A stretch of 64,000 nt of DNA, from contig NC_061866.1 in the NCBI RefSeq assembly GCF_907164915.1, forward strand, positions 53,695,814 through 53,759,813. The letters run 5' to 3'. The notes beneath the pieces are model-generated. The model was not told the DNA's origin, did no database searches, and saw only the letters and a list, made by a program, of their open reading frames with translations. Position 1 is the stretch's first letter; the number at the start of each line of letters is the position of its first letter. Positions 34,150 through 46,900 of the stretch are shown here, piece by piece. The position numbers were made by a program, and so were the translations under genes. This DNA is from Impatiens glandulifera (Eukaryota > Streptophyta > Magnoliopsida > Ericales > Balsaminaceae).

Positions 34150-37100
34150 GCCTTCTTTTTAGGGATGAAGTTACGCATATAAAGAAAATAATCTCTTTTT
34201 TTGACGAAGACAGCTCCATTGAAATTTATCTTTCTTTCTTTCTTTATGCTTGACTTAACTAACAGAATTTTGCGGCTTTACCGGCAACGCACTCTGCGTT
34301 CCCATTTCACCTTTAATTTTTTAAATACTTTTTAAATTTAATATGATATTTTTTAAAAAATTTATTCATTTTTAAGATTATATAACAATAATTTGGGTGA
34401 ATTTTCTTCTACCTGAATATTGAATTTAGATTACCATTATTTATGTCTATAATACCCCAGAATTGCAGTTTAAATTTAGATAATCTTCAATTAATTTATT
34501 TAAAGAATAATGACAATTTATAATTTCTATTAAAATTCAAGATTATTTTTCTTCAATTTAATTGACATTGAATTGATAGAAATTAAATTATCACATTTAA
34601 ACTTATTCTATATAGATAGATTATCCAAAAGTTCTATTTAATAAATAATTAGATGTTTTACGTTTTTTAACAATTAATAAAAAAAATATGGTAAATAATG
34701 TATTTTTATAAATGTAATTTGAGAATGGGTAACAAATGAATATAAATAAGATTAATCACTAGATATTTTAATATTTTATTAATTAATAAGTTTATTTGAG
34801 AAAATAAACAGATAAAACTATATATTTATAGAAAATCAACTTTTCATTTTTACCTTATTTATTATTTACTTTAAAAAATATATATTTATACAAGAATAAC
34901 ATGCATGGTATTTATTTAAAAATAATAATTGACAGTAATGCTTATAAAATCATCGTATTATAAACTTATTATATTATATAGAGATATTATCCAAAATTAT
35001 TTTTAGAGAAAAAAAAATCAAATCAACAGTAATTAAAAATTAAACAAACTTCTCTGACCCATTATAAATATAGATTAATTGTGATGGGTGATACTTTTTA
35101 TTACAAAATGAAAATGAGAAATTTATTTAATATAAATATATTTTTGAAAACTGTCAATATTGTTGGTAATATCTGAATTTAAGAGTAAAAATAAAAATAA
35201 ATAACTTCATATATAAATTATATGTGACTTTATTTGTAGATGACACATGCTTTATTTTAAGGGAGATGAGTGTCATGTGAGTTATGTATCAGTGACCTAT
35301 TTTAATGAAGATTTAGAGTTATATGAGGTATATGACAAGTGACATATTCTAATGAAGATAAGTGTTAATTATATGAGTTACATGACAAGTTACATATTCT
35401 AGTGAAGATAAGTGGAATTTACTATAAAAGACAAGTGGTCTATTTCTAATAAGGATAAGTGGCATAGGTGAGTGACATTTTAATTAGTTTGTTAAAAAAG
35501 CACCATTTCATTTACCTGTTAACTATTGAGAGAAGATAAAGGTCAAGACTTGTTGGGTTTATTGGAATGAAAAAAAAAATTATATTAGAATTTAGTTTTA
35601 GTTTTACATATAGGACGGATTTATATAGGATTCAACCACCTCTAAATATTATTCATATTTATTTATTTTTACAGGAAAAATGTGATATTACTTAATAAAT
35701 TAAAAAAAAATTAATATAATTCATTATTTTGTTTATTTAATTATTATAAAAATAGTAAAACTTATATTTATTTATTTTATTCAAAATTTTATCGTTATTT
35801 ATTTAAGTTAAATAATATTATGTATATGTATATTATTTTGGAGATAAGTTTTAAAATACTAAAATGTTAGAATCGTGTTATTTCTAAGATAAATAGATTT
35901 ATTTAAATTGAGTTTATAATTATATGGATCAAGAATGTATATATATTTTGATAAAATGATGATTTATGATAGTTTATTTTTAAATGGCTTTTGATAAAAT
36001 GATGGTTTATGATAGAGGATTTTGGAATGACATTTAATAAAATAATGGTTTGTAATAGATGATTTTGAGATGTTTGTGATAAAATGATGATTTGTGATAA
36101 ATGGGTTTTAAGTAGTTTAGTATGGCTTCTTATTTTGACATTAAAATGAAATACATTATATTTGGACTTGAAAACGAGGCTTTAAATTATTATGACAATT
36201 GAACTATTTTTACTAATCTATACTTGATTTTGTATTAATTTGTTTATCTTATAATAGACTATTTGTGTCTCGAGTATCGCTTATATCAGTTAACACGTCA
36301 ACAATAGACCTTTATGTCTTGGTTGATGACTATTGCGTCTATGTAAAACTTAATGTCTTGATAGATGACTTATTATTAAATTATTATGATATTACCCCAA
36401 GTTATTATAAGTATATATACGATTTTGTGATAAAGTATTTTTGTGATAAAGTATGTACATTTATTTAAGAATTGGTTTGTTATCAAACTAAATATAATTT
36501 TTTTATCAAGCTGTTTAGCACTTTAGCTCATCTACCTAAATATGTTTCCGATTTTTTTTAAATGTGATATATATATATGGGTGCTTTTAATTTAAATTTA
36601 AAAATGATAACACTTTATTTTATTTTATTATCACATTTGTATCTTAAAAAAGTTTTTTTTTTTCGAGATGAGCTGAGATTTGTCCATGCATCTGATCAGA
36701 TACTTTAAAACAGATCTAAAGATGAAAATTCATATTCATGGTGGTAAATTAATTAATTAATTAACGTGTTGTGTTGGGTCAATAATTTTCAGTTAAATAG
36801 CATTGTCAATCACTTAGAGAGTATGGAGTGTATTTGAAAAACATTTCTTTTTATAGAAAATATATCTTAATTGGAATATATTGTATATAAAAATAACTTT
36901 AAAAAACAGTAGTTTCAAAGAAAATTAAATTAAGACTCCACTTTTTATAAAACAAATTTTTATTTCAAGATAATTTATTTTTTAAACCGAATTAAACAAT
37001 TACATCAAAATATTAAAAAAATAATACATAGTGTGAATTTAACTATATTATATATTGAGTGATATTCTTGAGTTATATTTTGTAATTTTTCTCTATGTAT

Positions 37101-38299
37101 GAGTGATGTCAATTCAAATATCTCATTAAATTTACTAGTTTGTTTCGTCTAATTCTTTAAAATATTATTCCATTTATCCTCACCAAAGTTGAGATTATGT
37201 AGTTTGAAAGATACCTTCTTAACTTTGACAATATAATGGTGAATGTGAACACTGAAATGTCTAGCTTCCCACGTGCCTTATTTTATTAGTCAAACTCGTG
37301 AAGATAGTTTTGTATTTTGGCTGATTTGATTCAGATTGAGCTTTAAATTGTAGTTTAAAAGTTGAAATAATCTCATTTTGCTAATTAGATTAATTGATTT
37401 TTACCAATTCTGTTAACTGAAAATTAGAAAATTAATCAAATTATTAATAACTTTAAATTTGAAGTATGATTAAATAACACACCATATCCTTTCTTAACCC
37501 ATAACTTTTTTATTTTTATTTTTTACCTATAACTAACTCACCACTTCACATTACCCTTACTCTTAACTCTAATAAACCTTTAAAACTCTTCATCATCTTT
37601 TTCAAGGTTAATATCGAGGATAAAGAGATTACTCTTTACTCTTATTTTTCTCCCTCAAATTAAGAAATAATTAGATAAATACAAGATTACTAAACATATT
37701 TGTCTTCAATTTCAACTTTTTCTTTTGTTTACAGTCCAAAAAATCTTAACTACCATTTTTTTAAGAGATATGACAGGTGTCACTTAAATTAAAAAATGAA
37801 AAATCACGTTACATTCTCTATGGATATGTATTTAATATTGTTCAAGATATATTTTAGATTTTTTTTATTAGTAATAAGAGTAAAACCAGACACTTTAACT
37901 TGGAGATATTGAAAGAGTAAAAGAAAATTGGTCAATAATTTTGTTTTATTAAATAGTTTATGTGAAAACTCAGAACCATAAATTTGAAGGACATAAATTC
38001 ATATTGATGTGCTCTACTAGTTGATATTGATAAAACCTCATAATTTAATTTTTTACCAAACATCAATTTTGTAAAATTTTATATTTAGTTTGTTAAGTTT
38101 ATTAAAATTAGTTAATTTAATTTATATAAATATTATTAAATATAAATATAAAAGAAAATTAATTTTTAACAAGGTTTTAAATAAAAAATTATTTTATTAT
38201 TTTTAATTAATATAATAAAAATATTTAGGTAATGTATTAAAAAATAATTTACATTTCTTATAAAATTAATTTTTTAAAATTATTGTAAAAAAAAATAAA
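34150..38299. other. AT-rich intergenic block with minor tandem repeats
   Basis: No gene is visible. Degenerate tandem arrays occur at 35220-35470 (about 60-bp units with 'gacaagtgacatattctaat') and at 35945-36110 (about 55-bp units with 'tgataaaatgatg.tt.tgat'). The remainder shows no recognisable structure. Confidence 0.6.
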
Positions 38300-38446
38300 A
38301 TTTTATATTTCTTTATTTTGTATAAGAATAATAAATATATTTACGTAAGTTTAGGGGCAAAATGGATTTATTTAGATGAAAATCCTTACAACCTTAAACC
38401 CTCAAAGTGAAGTGAAAACCTAGATGCTCAAATCTCTGTCTTTCTC

Positions 38447-39236
38447 ATGGCGACCTCCGTGTTGCTCAGATCGATCAGGCGCCGCCTCCGCTCCTATCTC
38501 TGCTTCTTGTAAATACGTAAGAGGCCAAAGATTTCTTCTTTCATTTGAACAAATATATATAAGTTTTTTTGTCTTTTATTTATCTAATTGATAATTTACT
38601 TGCTCGTATGAATGTTATTTATCTAGATTTCGTTTTCTAAGTTACTCCAGATGATGATTTTTCAACCAAATTTCCTTGAACTTCAGTCAGTCTTAATTAA
38701 GTTTATATCCCCACTGTGCAGTTGACAATTTGTTATTGTAGTTTGTATTGTCATGATTGTAGTTTTTTCCGGTTTAACCATCTTAATTATTTATATATTG
38801 GGATCAGGCTATGTAAAATACATGTTCCAAGAAGATAAGCTATGCCTGTAATAGTGGTCAGTACATAACTAAAATTCATCAATTATGAATTTGATCTTCT
38901 TGAATAAATGTACTTGCTTATTAGTTGTGTTTTTCTAATCATCTACTCTGAAAATCTATGGAAGATAAAGATGTGCTAATCAACCATTGTTATGCCTTGT
39001 CCAGCTGACTGGAAATGGCGCCACATCGTGGTCTGCGTCAAGTGTGGGATACAAATGGGCTAATTTAGCCAGACCATTTAGGTAGGCTTAGTGCAATACC
39101 TACTTTCTAGTCATTTTGATAGTAAAATCTTGTAACAATCACTTTCCTTTGTAACAGTTCAAAGCCCGTGAGAGATGACATTATTGGAATCAACTTGGGT
39201 ACAACTAACTTGTGTGTTTCAGTTATGGAAGGCAAG
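38447..39236 (+). pseudogene. Broken 5' copy of the mitochondrial HSP70 gene
   Basis: Exons 1-3 of the mtHSP70 gene at 43988-45107 are repeated here with their introns: 38447-38516, 39005-39081 and 39158-39236. The upstream flank from about 38300 is also repeated. An 8-bp loss and a 3-bp gain in exon 1 shift the frame to a stop (TTG TAA at 38508-38513). The nucleotide-binding signature has changed from [11 protein letters not shown] to IGINLGTTNLC. Homology ends about 39258, six bases before the ATG of the next gene. It lacks everything from exon 4 on. Confidence 0.92.
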
Positions 39237-39263
39237 GTCAGATCTAATTAACAGCTTAATAAG

Positions 39264-40583
39264 ATGTTCAGTTTTGCCAAACGTTTCAAACAAATTACTG
39301 GACTTAAATCCAAGTGGTGTAGTTCAGCAGCTATCTTGAAGACTCTAGTTCGTGTTTACTCATCGAATTTACATAGTCACCTGTTAACCCCGTCTCCTCC
39401 TGCTACATTGCAAAAAATCAGTCTTTACCAGACACGTGTAAGTCCTCAAAATCGTTTGCTTTTGACTTTAGAACTTGTAGAAATGGTGTTTGAGCTGTTT
39501 TCTCTTCTGTATTTAAGGAATTTTAATACAATTTAGTTCATTATGTCCTTGTTTCAGAAATATACTAGTCTGCATATTGGTTGTTGTTATCAATCTTTTG
39601 CAAGTCAATCGTCACTTTCCATGAAGAATCATGAGCCAACTGATGATGTTGAGCTCTTTCGCAAACTTGTCAATGAAATAGAACATCTTTCCCCTACTTG
39701 TGCCAGACAGATATGTGTTGATTACTTTGGCAAGTTCATCAGAGAGAAAAATCTTCAGGCTGCTTATAAACTGTTGCAAATACTGCGCACTAGAAACATC
39801 TTCCTTGATATTATTCCCCTTTTGGAAGCTGCAGGTGAAGAAAATGATTTCGAACTAGTCTCTCAACTATTTAAAGATGCCGTGATTAGTAGTAATGGAG
39901 CTGTACAGTTAATTCCATATCATAGTTTTGTCAAAGCTTTAAGAAATGGTAACGATCCTTCATTGCTATTTAGATTTGTGAAACATGTTTCCGAGATCTT
40001 CACTTTCCCAAGTAGCAGCACTTTAGCTTTAAACAAAATCATTCTGGCCTTTGCTGAAATTGGACAGATTGATAAAGCTCTGCTCATATTCGACCACATG
40101 AAAAGTATGATTCTGAAATGTAGACCGGATTTGTTTACCTATGACATTGTTATAGAGATTTTGGGTAAAGTTGGTCGTGCGGATGAAATGGTTAAAGTGT
40201 TTGGGTCTATGAAGGAGGGTAATTTGGTGCCGGATATTTATACATATAATGCGTTACTAAACAGCTTTAGGAAGGTTGGCAGATTGGATCTGTGCCTTGT
40301 ATTTGTAAAAGAAATGGAAGAAAAAGGAATTGAGCCAGATTTATGCACTTACACTGCCTTGATTGAGATTTTTGGTCGATCTGGGAATGTGGAGAAGTCG
40401 CTACAATTATTTGAAACGATGAAAGACAAGCATATCAGACCATCTATTTACATTTATCGTTCACTTATCAACAGTTTGAAGAAAACAGGTAAGTTGAATA
40501 GAGCAATTAAGCTGCAGGAGGAAATGAGAAAAGGTGAGTCTCATCTTGTCACACCCAAGGAATTCAAACGGAAAAGAAGATAG
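39264..40583 (+). CDS. P-class PPR protein, two exons
   Basis: The exons are 39264-39437 and 39558-40583 (ACACGT|GTAAGT ... TTTCAG|AAATAT), joined in phase 0, giving 399 residues. The N terminus (MFSFAKRFKQITGLKSKW) is basic and could be an organelle targeting peptide. P-type 35-residue repeats are clear from about residue 220: FTYDIVIEILGKVGRADEM, YTYNALLNSFRKVGRLD, CTYTALIEIFGRSGNVEKS and YIYRSLINSLKKTGKLNRA. The tail is basic (FKRKRR). P-class PPRs bind organellar RNA for stability, splicing or translation; I recall similarity to Arabidopsis At1g11900 but this was not tested. Its start codon sits immediately after the broken mtHSP70 5' copy, which may supply its promoter or 5' UTR. Confidence 0.88.
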
Positions 40584-40983
40584 AAATGTGAGGAGCAACC
40601 TTATAATTTTAATATCTGCACATGTAGTCTAAATAACCTTATCCACTTAATGTAAAGATTAATCTAAACAGCCACATTTGCTATCATCAATTTTAACAAT
40701 TTGTCCCAAATTCTGTAAAATGGTGCAGACCAATGCCTTGAGAACTTAATCTTTGAAGGCAATGATAATTTCCATAAAATCCTTATAAAGAAACCCTGTC
40801 AACACCTCCTTGATAACTATGGGCATCCATAACTATGAATCATAGTCACTTATAATAAGCTTACAGAATAATTTGCTCGTCTCTATGAGGTCAAATAGAA
40901 TCATGTGTTATCATCAAACTATCATTGTATGAAAGGCATATTTCATTTAATTTGCTGAGGAACGACAAATTCATTATAATTAA

Positions 40984-41499
40984 TAGGACAAATTATCTAG
41001 ATGTCCCTTAAATTACTTTCATCGATTACTTTTAGCCCTTAAACTATTTTTGGCCACAATTTTTTCGTTAAACATAACAGTTTTAACTAAAAGCTCTCCA
41101 ACAATTATGATAGTTTATTTTCGGCCCTCCAACTATTTTGATAGTTGATTTTTTATCCTTGAATTATTTCTTCCCAAAACTATAAACCTATTCAATCTTG
41201 ACTATTTTTTATTTATTTTATGACCAAATTTGAAGATAATCTATTCTATTGTAATTTATCAATGTTTTTTTTGACAATTACAATAGAGTTTTAAACAATT
41301 GCAAATTCCTATTTTATTTTTTTGCTTTATACAATAAGATAAAAAATGTGCAATTGATTAAACAATTGCAACATCAATATTTGACAAATAATATTGGTGA
41401 CTTTTCAAAAAGCTTAGGGATAATTTGTTTTAAAAAATAATTTGAGGACTAAAGTAAGCGTTTAAAGTATTTTGAGGATCAACCAAGTAATTTGCCCTA
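40984..41499. mobile_element. MITE-like element with TAGGRCAAATTA ends
   Basis: The left end TAGGACAAATTATCT is matched by the inverted right end (reverse complement TAGGGCAAATTACTT). Imperfect inverted similarity continues for about 60 bp ('ttactttcatc.attactttag' against 'tactttaaacgcttactttag'). Length is about 516 bp and there is no ORF. Target-site duplication is unclear in the AT-rich flanks. Confidence 0.6.
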
Positions 41500-41969
41500 A
41501 TTATTATTGTTTGTAAAAAAATTGGCCACAAAGTGTTAAAAAACATAGTCCGTAAACACACTTAACCAGACGCAAAACTAGACGCAAAACTTAACTTATG
41601 ACAAACTTAAACTCATGACCTTTAAAGAAGCCTTTGGATATTCACCTTATATATATATTACTAATTCATATTGAATAATTCAAACTAAATTTTATTTTTT
41701 ACTTAAATTAAATTTATTTAATTATTATTTTATTTTTTCAAATAGTCTTAAAATATGTATTTTGTTATCTGTTTAACTTCATTTATATAATTTTGATTAA
41801 TTTGAGATTACACATTATTTATATATCGACTTGATAAACACATTTTGTTTAATAAATGTTAATTATTTTGTCTAAGTTCACAATATATGAATAGTTTCAA
41901 TATGGATAATTATTACAAGTTAATTGATAAGATAATTTCATATATTTTTAAAAAAAAAAAATTAAGAGT

Positions 41970-42345
41970 CAAAAATTTCATCCAAAATCTTATTATTTGG
42001 ATAAATCGTTATTCACAGTATAATTCTTACGGATGATATGTACATTTAAAAAAGTTGTATAATGCCTAGTCGTTGACGTATGTGTCACAAAAATGTTAAA
42101 TCGGCAACTCACTTACTTTTACATTTTTCAAAGAGTGACTAGTATTTGAAGTATTTTGTGGAGTATTATTGTGATTAATTGGGTGATGCCCGAGTTTTCG
42201 AGTAGTTGCTGTGAAATTTGGATTGATGTAATTGATACGACAAATATACATATTTTAGTTATCATCTAATTTTTTTTTTAAGACTATCTGATTGAAGAAA
42301 AATCGTCGAACTTTCAATTATCGTTGTCGAACATTATCGTTGTCG
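41970..42345. repeat. Diverged dispersed repeat, copy 2 (partner 17641-18000)
   Basis: See the partner entry: ordered short blocks of identity in direct orientation, ending at 'gaactttcaattatcgttgt'. Confidence 0.7.
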
Positions 42346-42843
42346 TCCGACGTGTATCAATCATAATGCTATTACTGTGATGCTTTCTTTTGTTTAGGAT
42401 AGACAATAGAGTTTGTCGGATATTTAATTGTTTTTACGAGAATTTATGAGCTCAATTTTATTTACCGATTTTTCTTATTTTTCTTATTTTTTTTCTTTTA
42501 ATGTTATTTTTTTTTATGCTTAACGTTTTTTATTTTTATTTTTAGTTGGTCCTTTAAAAAAAAAATACATGTTAATTATTTTACTTATTTATCCCATTTG
42601 AACATGTGGCTCGGCTAATACCTGTTAATTATTTAACACGTTTTAAAATGACACATTTGACTTATTAAATCTCCAATTCAAACCTTTTTTAATTATATAT
42701 AGAAAATAAATTATATTATAAATCTTTTAAAATGTACAAATTTTAATATAAGTTAAAATGTACAAATTAAAAAAAAATATATATATAAGAAATTTATTTT
42801 ATTTTTACAATTTAAAAAATATTATATTACAATAAATATATAA

Positions 42844-42874
<31 letters not shown>

Positions 42875-43987
42875 AATAAAAATATTTAAAGTCAACCAAC
42901 ACCAACCCACACCACAATAATTCACGTCATTCATCAATTATAATTAGATATTTTCTATCTCCTCTTTCTTAATTAAATTTGTTAATTGAATTTTATTTTT
43001 TTGTTTTCTATTTATTAATTAAATTTTATTTTTTCTTATCATATATATTATATTTCTTTACCATATATTATCTAAAAAAATTATTTATAATAATATTAAT
43101 TAAAAATATAAACAATTCTTTTTATAAATACACTTACATTCATAATTTTTATATTTATTTTATTTATATATATATAAACCATTTTTTTTATAAATGAATT
43201 TAACTTTATAATTTTTATATTTATTTTATATATATATAAATAATTTTTTTAATAAAATTACATATTTATTTTATTTATATATATAAACAATTTTTTATTA
43301 TAAAATTTTATAAATGATAAATAATAATAACTATTTTTTCTTTCTTAATTATTTTCTCACTCATTAATTATATATATATATTAATAATATAATATAATAT
43401 ATATATATATATCCTCATTAATAATATAATATAATATAATATAATATATATTATATATTATATTATTTTTAATTATTAATTTTATGTAAAAATATTTTAT
43501 TTATATTTTTTCTCTCATTATATATATAATATTTTATTTATGAATATAAATAATTTTTGTTTAATATAAAAATTAACTAATTGATAATAAATATTAAATA
43601 TAAAATATATATATACAAAATAATAAAATTATTTTAATAATTTATTTTATTTTTACAATTTAAAAATTATTATATTACAATTTAATTAATGTTATTAATA
43701 TTATCATAAATTAATGTAATTAGTATCATTTTATAAAATAAAAATTATTATCAAATTTATATAAAATATTATAAAAAATAAGATTTTTATATTTCATAAT
43801 TTTGTATAAGAATAATAAATATATTTATTTAATAATTTTGTGTAAGTTTAGGGGTCAAAATGAATTTATTGAGCAAAGAGAAGAGAAAGTATTAAAAATC
43901 CTATTACAAACTTAAACCCTCACATTGAAAACCTAAGCCCAGAATCCAGCCTCCACCTGCTCGAGTATTCACTTCGATCCAAATCTC

Positions 43988-46900
43988 ATGGCGACCTCCG
44001 TGTTGCTCAGATCGGTCAGGCGCCGGGATCTACCCTCCGCTCCTATCTCTACCTACAAATACGTAAGAGCCCAAAGATTTCTTCTTCCATTTCAATAAAT
44101 ATTATATATTTGATCTTTTATCTATCTAATTGATATTTTCATTGCTCTTATGAATGTTACTACTGTATTCAGCCTCGTTTTTGATATTCAGTTACAGTCT
44201 TAATTAGATTTATATCTCCATTGTGCAGTTGACAATTTGTTAACTGAAAATTTGTTCTTTTTCTGCTACTATTTACCTCAATATTTTGAGGGAGAAACTT
44301 AGTTTTGATGGGATGTAGCTGACTGCTTGAACTGCGTATGAAGTCTCTTTTGATATCCAAGATTTATATTTTGTTAGTCTATATGATAATATTTCTAGGA
44401 ACGACTTCAGGAATAAATTGCTAGAGCACATGCCATAATTTTCGAACTTGGTGAATAGATGTTTATATACTTTTCTTCTTTTGACACTTCTTCCCGCTTT
44501 CTCTTAAAATTGATATAATTCTTCATTCAATTATAATTTACTTGTTAGATGTTCCTGTGATCCATTACCATTTTATGAACAGTGGTTGATGTTGTATTGT
44601 TGATTTTGTTATGACTTTTGGCAATTCTATTGACATGATTGTAGTTAGTTCAGGTTTAAGCATCATATTGGGATCAGGCAAATGTAAATTACATGTTTTA
44701 AGAAGACAGATATATGTGTTATAGCGGCCAATGCTTAACTAAAATTCATTCAATTATGAATTTGATCTTCTTGAATAAATGAACTTGCTTATTAATTGTG
44801 TTTTTCTAATCATCTGCTCTGAAACTTTATGGAAGATAAAGATGTGCTAACCAATCATTGCTATGCCTTGTCCAGCTGACTGGAAATGGCGCCACATCGT
44901 GGTCAGCGTCACGTGTGGGACAAAAATGGGCTAAATTAGCCAGACCATTTAGGTAGGCTGAGTACAATACTTACTTTCTACTCATTTTGATAGTAAAATC
45001 TTGTAACAATCACTTTCCTTTGTAACAGTTCAAAGCCCGTGGGAGATGACGTTATTGGAATCGACTTGGGTACAACCAACTCGTGTGTTTCAGTCATGGA
45101 AGGCAAGGTAAGATCTAATTAACAACTTTATAATGAACCTGTTGGTGAAAAAGCTGAAAATTTGCTAACATGTTTTATATTCACTCTTGATGTGTTCTGT
45201 ATAGACTCCAAAAGTAATTGAAAATGCGGAGGGTTCTCGAACCACTCCTTCTGTGGTTGCCTTTTCTCAAAAGGGAGAGCTTCTAGTTGGTACCCCTGCC
45301 AAACGGCAAGCAGTGACCAACCCTACTAATACTGTCTTTGGAACCAAGCGTCTAATAGGTAGAAAGTTTGATGATGCTCAGACACAGAAAGAAATGAAAA
45401 TGGTGCCTTACAAGATAACCCGTGGGCCTAATGGAGACGCTTGGGTTGAAGCAAATGGTCAAAAGTATTCTCCAAGTCAAGTTGGGGCATTTGTACTAAC
45501 CAAAATGAAAGAAACTGCTGAGTCTTACCTTGGTAAAACAGTTACAAAAGCTGTTGTTACTGTCCCAGCCTATTTCAATGATGCCCAGAGGCAAGCCACA
45601 AAGGATGCAGGTAAAATTGCAGGTCTTGATGTGCAGAGAATCATTAATGAACCTACAGCTGCTGCTCTTTCCTACGGAATGAACAACAAAGAGGGCCTCA
45701 TTGCTGTATTTGATCTTGGAGGAGGGACTTTCGATGTCTCCATTTTGGAGATATCCAATGGTGTTTTTGAGGTAATCAAACTTGTCTAGAAAACAAAGGC
45801 CTTGTTGTGGTTATTTGAGTTTACTCAAATAACTCACTATATATTCATCATCGATCTCATTCATTTGAATCGTCAATCAAAATACCCTTTATTTGAAAAA
45901 AAGAAATTAATTTTCTTTATATATTTATATACCCAAACGGGCCAAACCTAGTCCTTGTTTGGTGAAGTGTATCCAATTAACACTTTTTACTTTCTTTTTT
46001 GTAACATCTTATATATTAAATACAAAAGAGATTTTAGTTATTTAACCCCAAATAATCCACTTTTTCATCAAACATGGTTTTTTTTTTCCAAATAACCCAG
46101 ATTATCTCCAAAAAACCTACACCAATAAACTCCCCCTTTTGATGAAAACTTTCTTTAAAGCTAGAATGGTATATCTATCCAATAATCTAAAGCTAGAATT
46201 ATATAATTTTCAATAGCCTACATCTAACAAGGTTATTTGAATATAATATTGTGGTTATTCAAATCACCCTAGACCAAACAAGGACAAATTGGCTTCTCAT
46301 CCATGTATTAATAATTTTGTAACCTATATATGCAGGTCAAAGCAACAAATGGTGATACATTCTTGGGAGGTGAAGATTTTGACAATGCTCTTTTGGAATT
46401 CCTTGTGAGCGAATTTAAAAGGACAGAAGCAATCGATCTGACAAAAGACAAGCTTGCACTACAACGGTTAAGAGAAGCTGCCGAGAAAGCTAAAATCGAG
46501 CTATCATCAACTGCTCAAACAGAGATCAATCTGCCATTCATAACTGCTGATGCATCTGGTGCTAAGCATTTAAACATCACATTGACTAGATCAAAGTTCG
46601 AGAGCTTGGTGAACAATTTAATCGAAAGGACCAAGAATCCGTGCTTAAGCTGTCTGAAGGATGCAGGCATCACTATCAAGGAAGTTGACGAGGTTTTGCT
46701 TGTGGGAGGAATGACCCGTGTTCCTAAAGTTCAAGAAGTGGTAGCTGCTTTGTTTGGAAAGGCTCCCAGCAAAGGAGTTAATCCTGATGAAGCAGTTGCA
46801 ATGGGGGCTGCCATTCAAGGTGGTATTCTTAGAGGAGACGTGAAGGAGCTTCTTCTTCTTGATGTTACTCCACTTTCACTTGGTATTGAGACACTGGGTG

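Larger units (their letters stand above)
40584..43729. other. AT-rich intergenic block with MITE-like and dispersed repeats
   Basis: Besides the elements listed separately (40984-41499, 41970-42345), 42840-43730 is extremely AT-rich with recurring 'atttttatatttattttat' units at about 43145, 43215 and 43265. No gene is seen. Confidence 0.6.
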
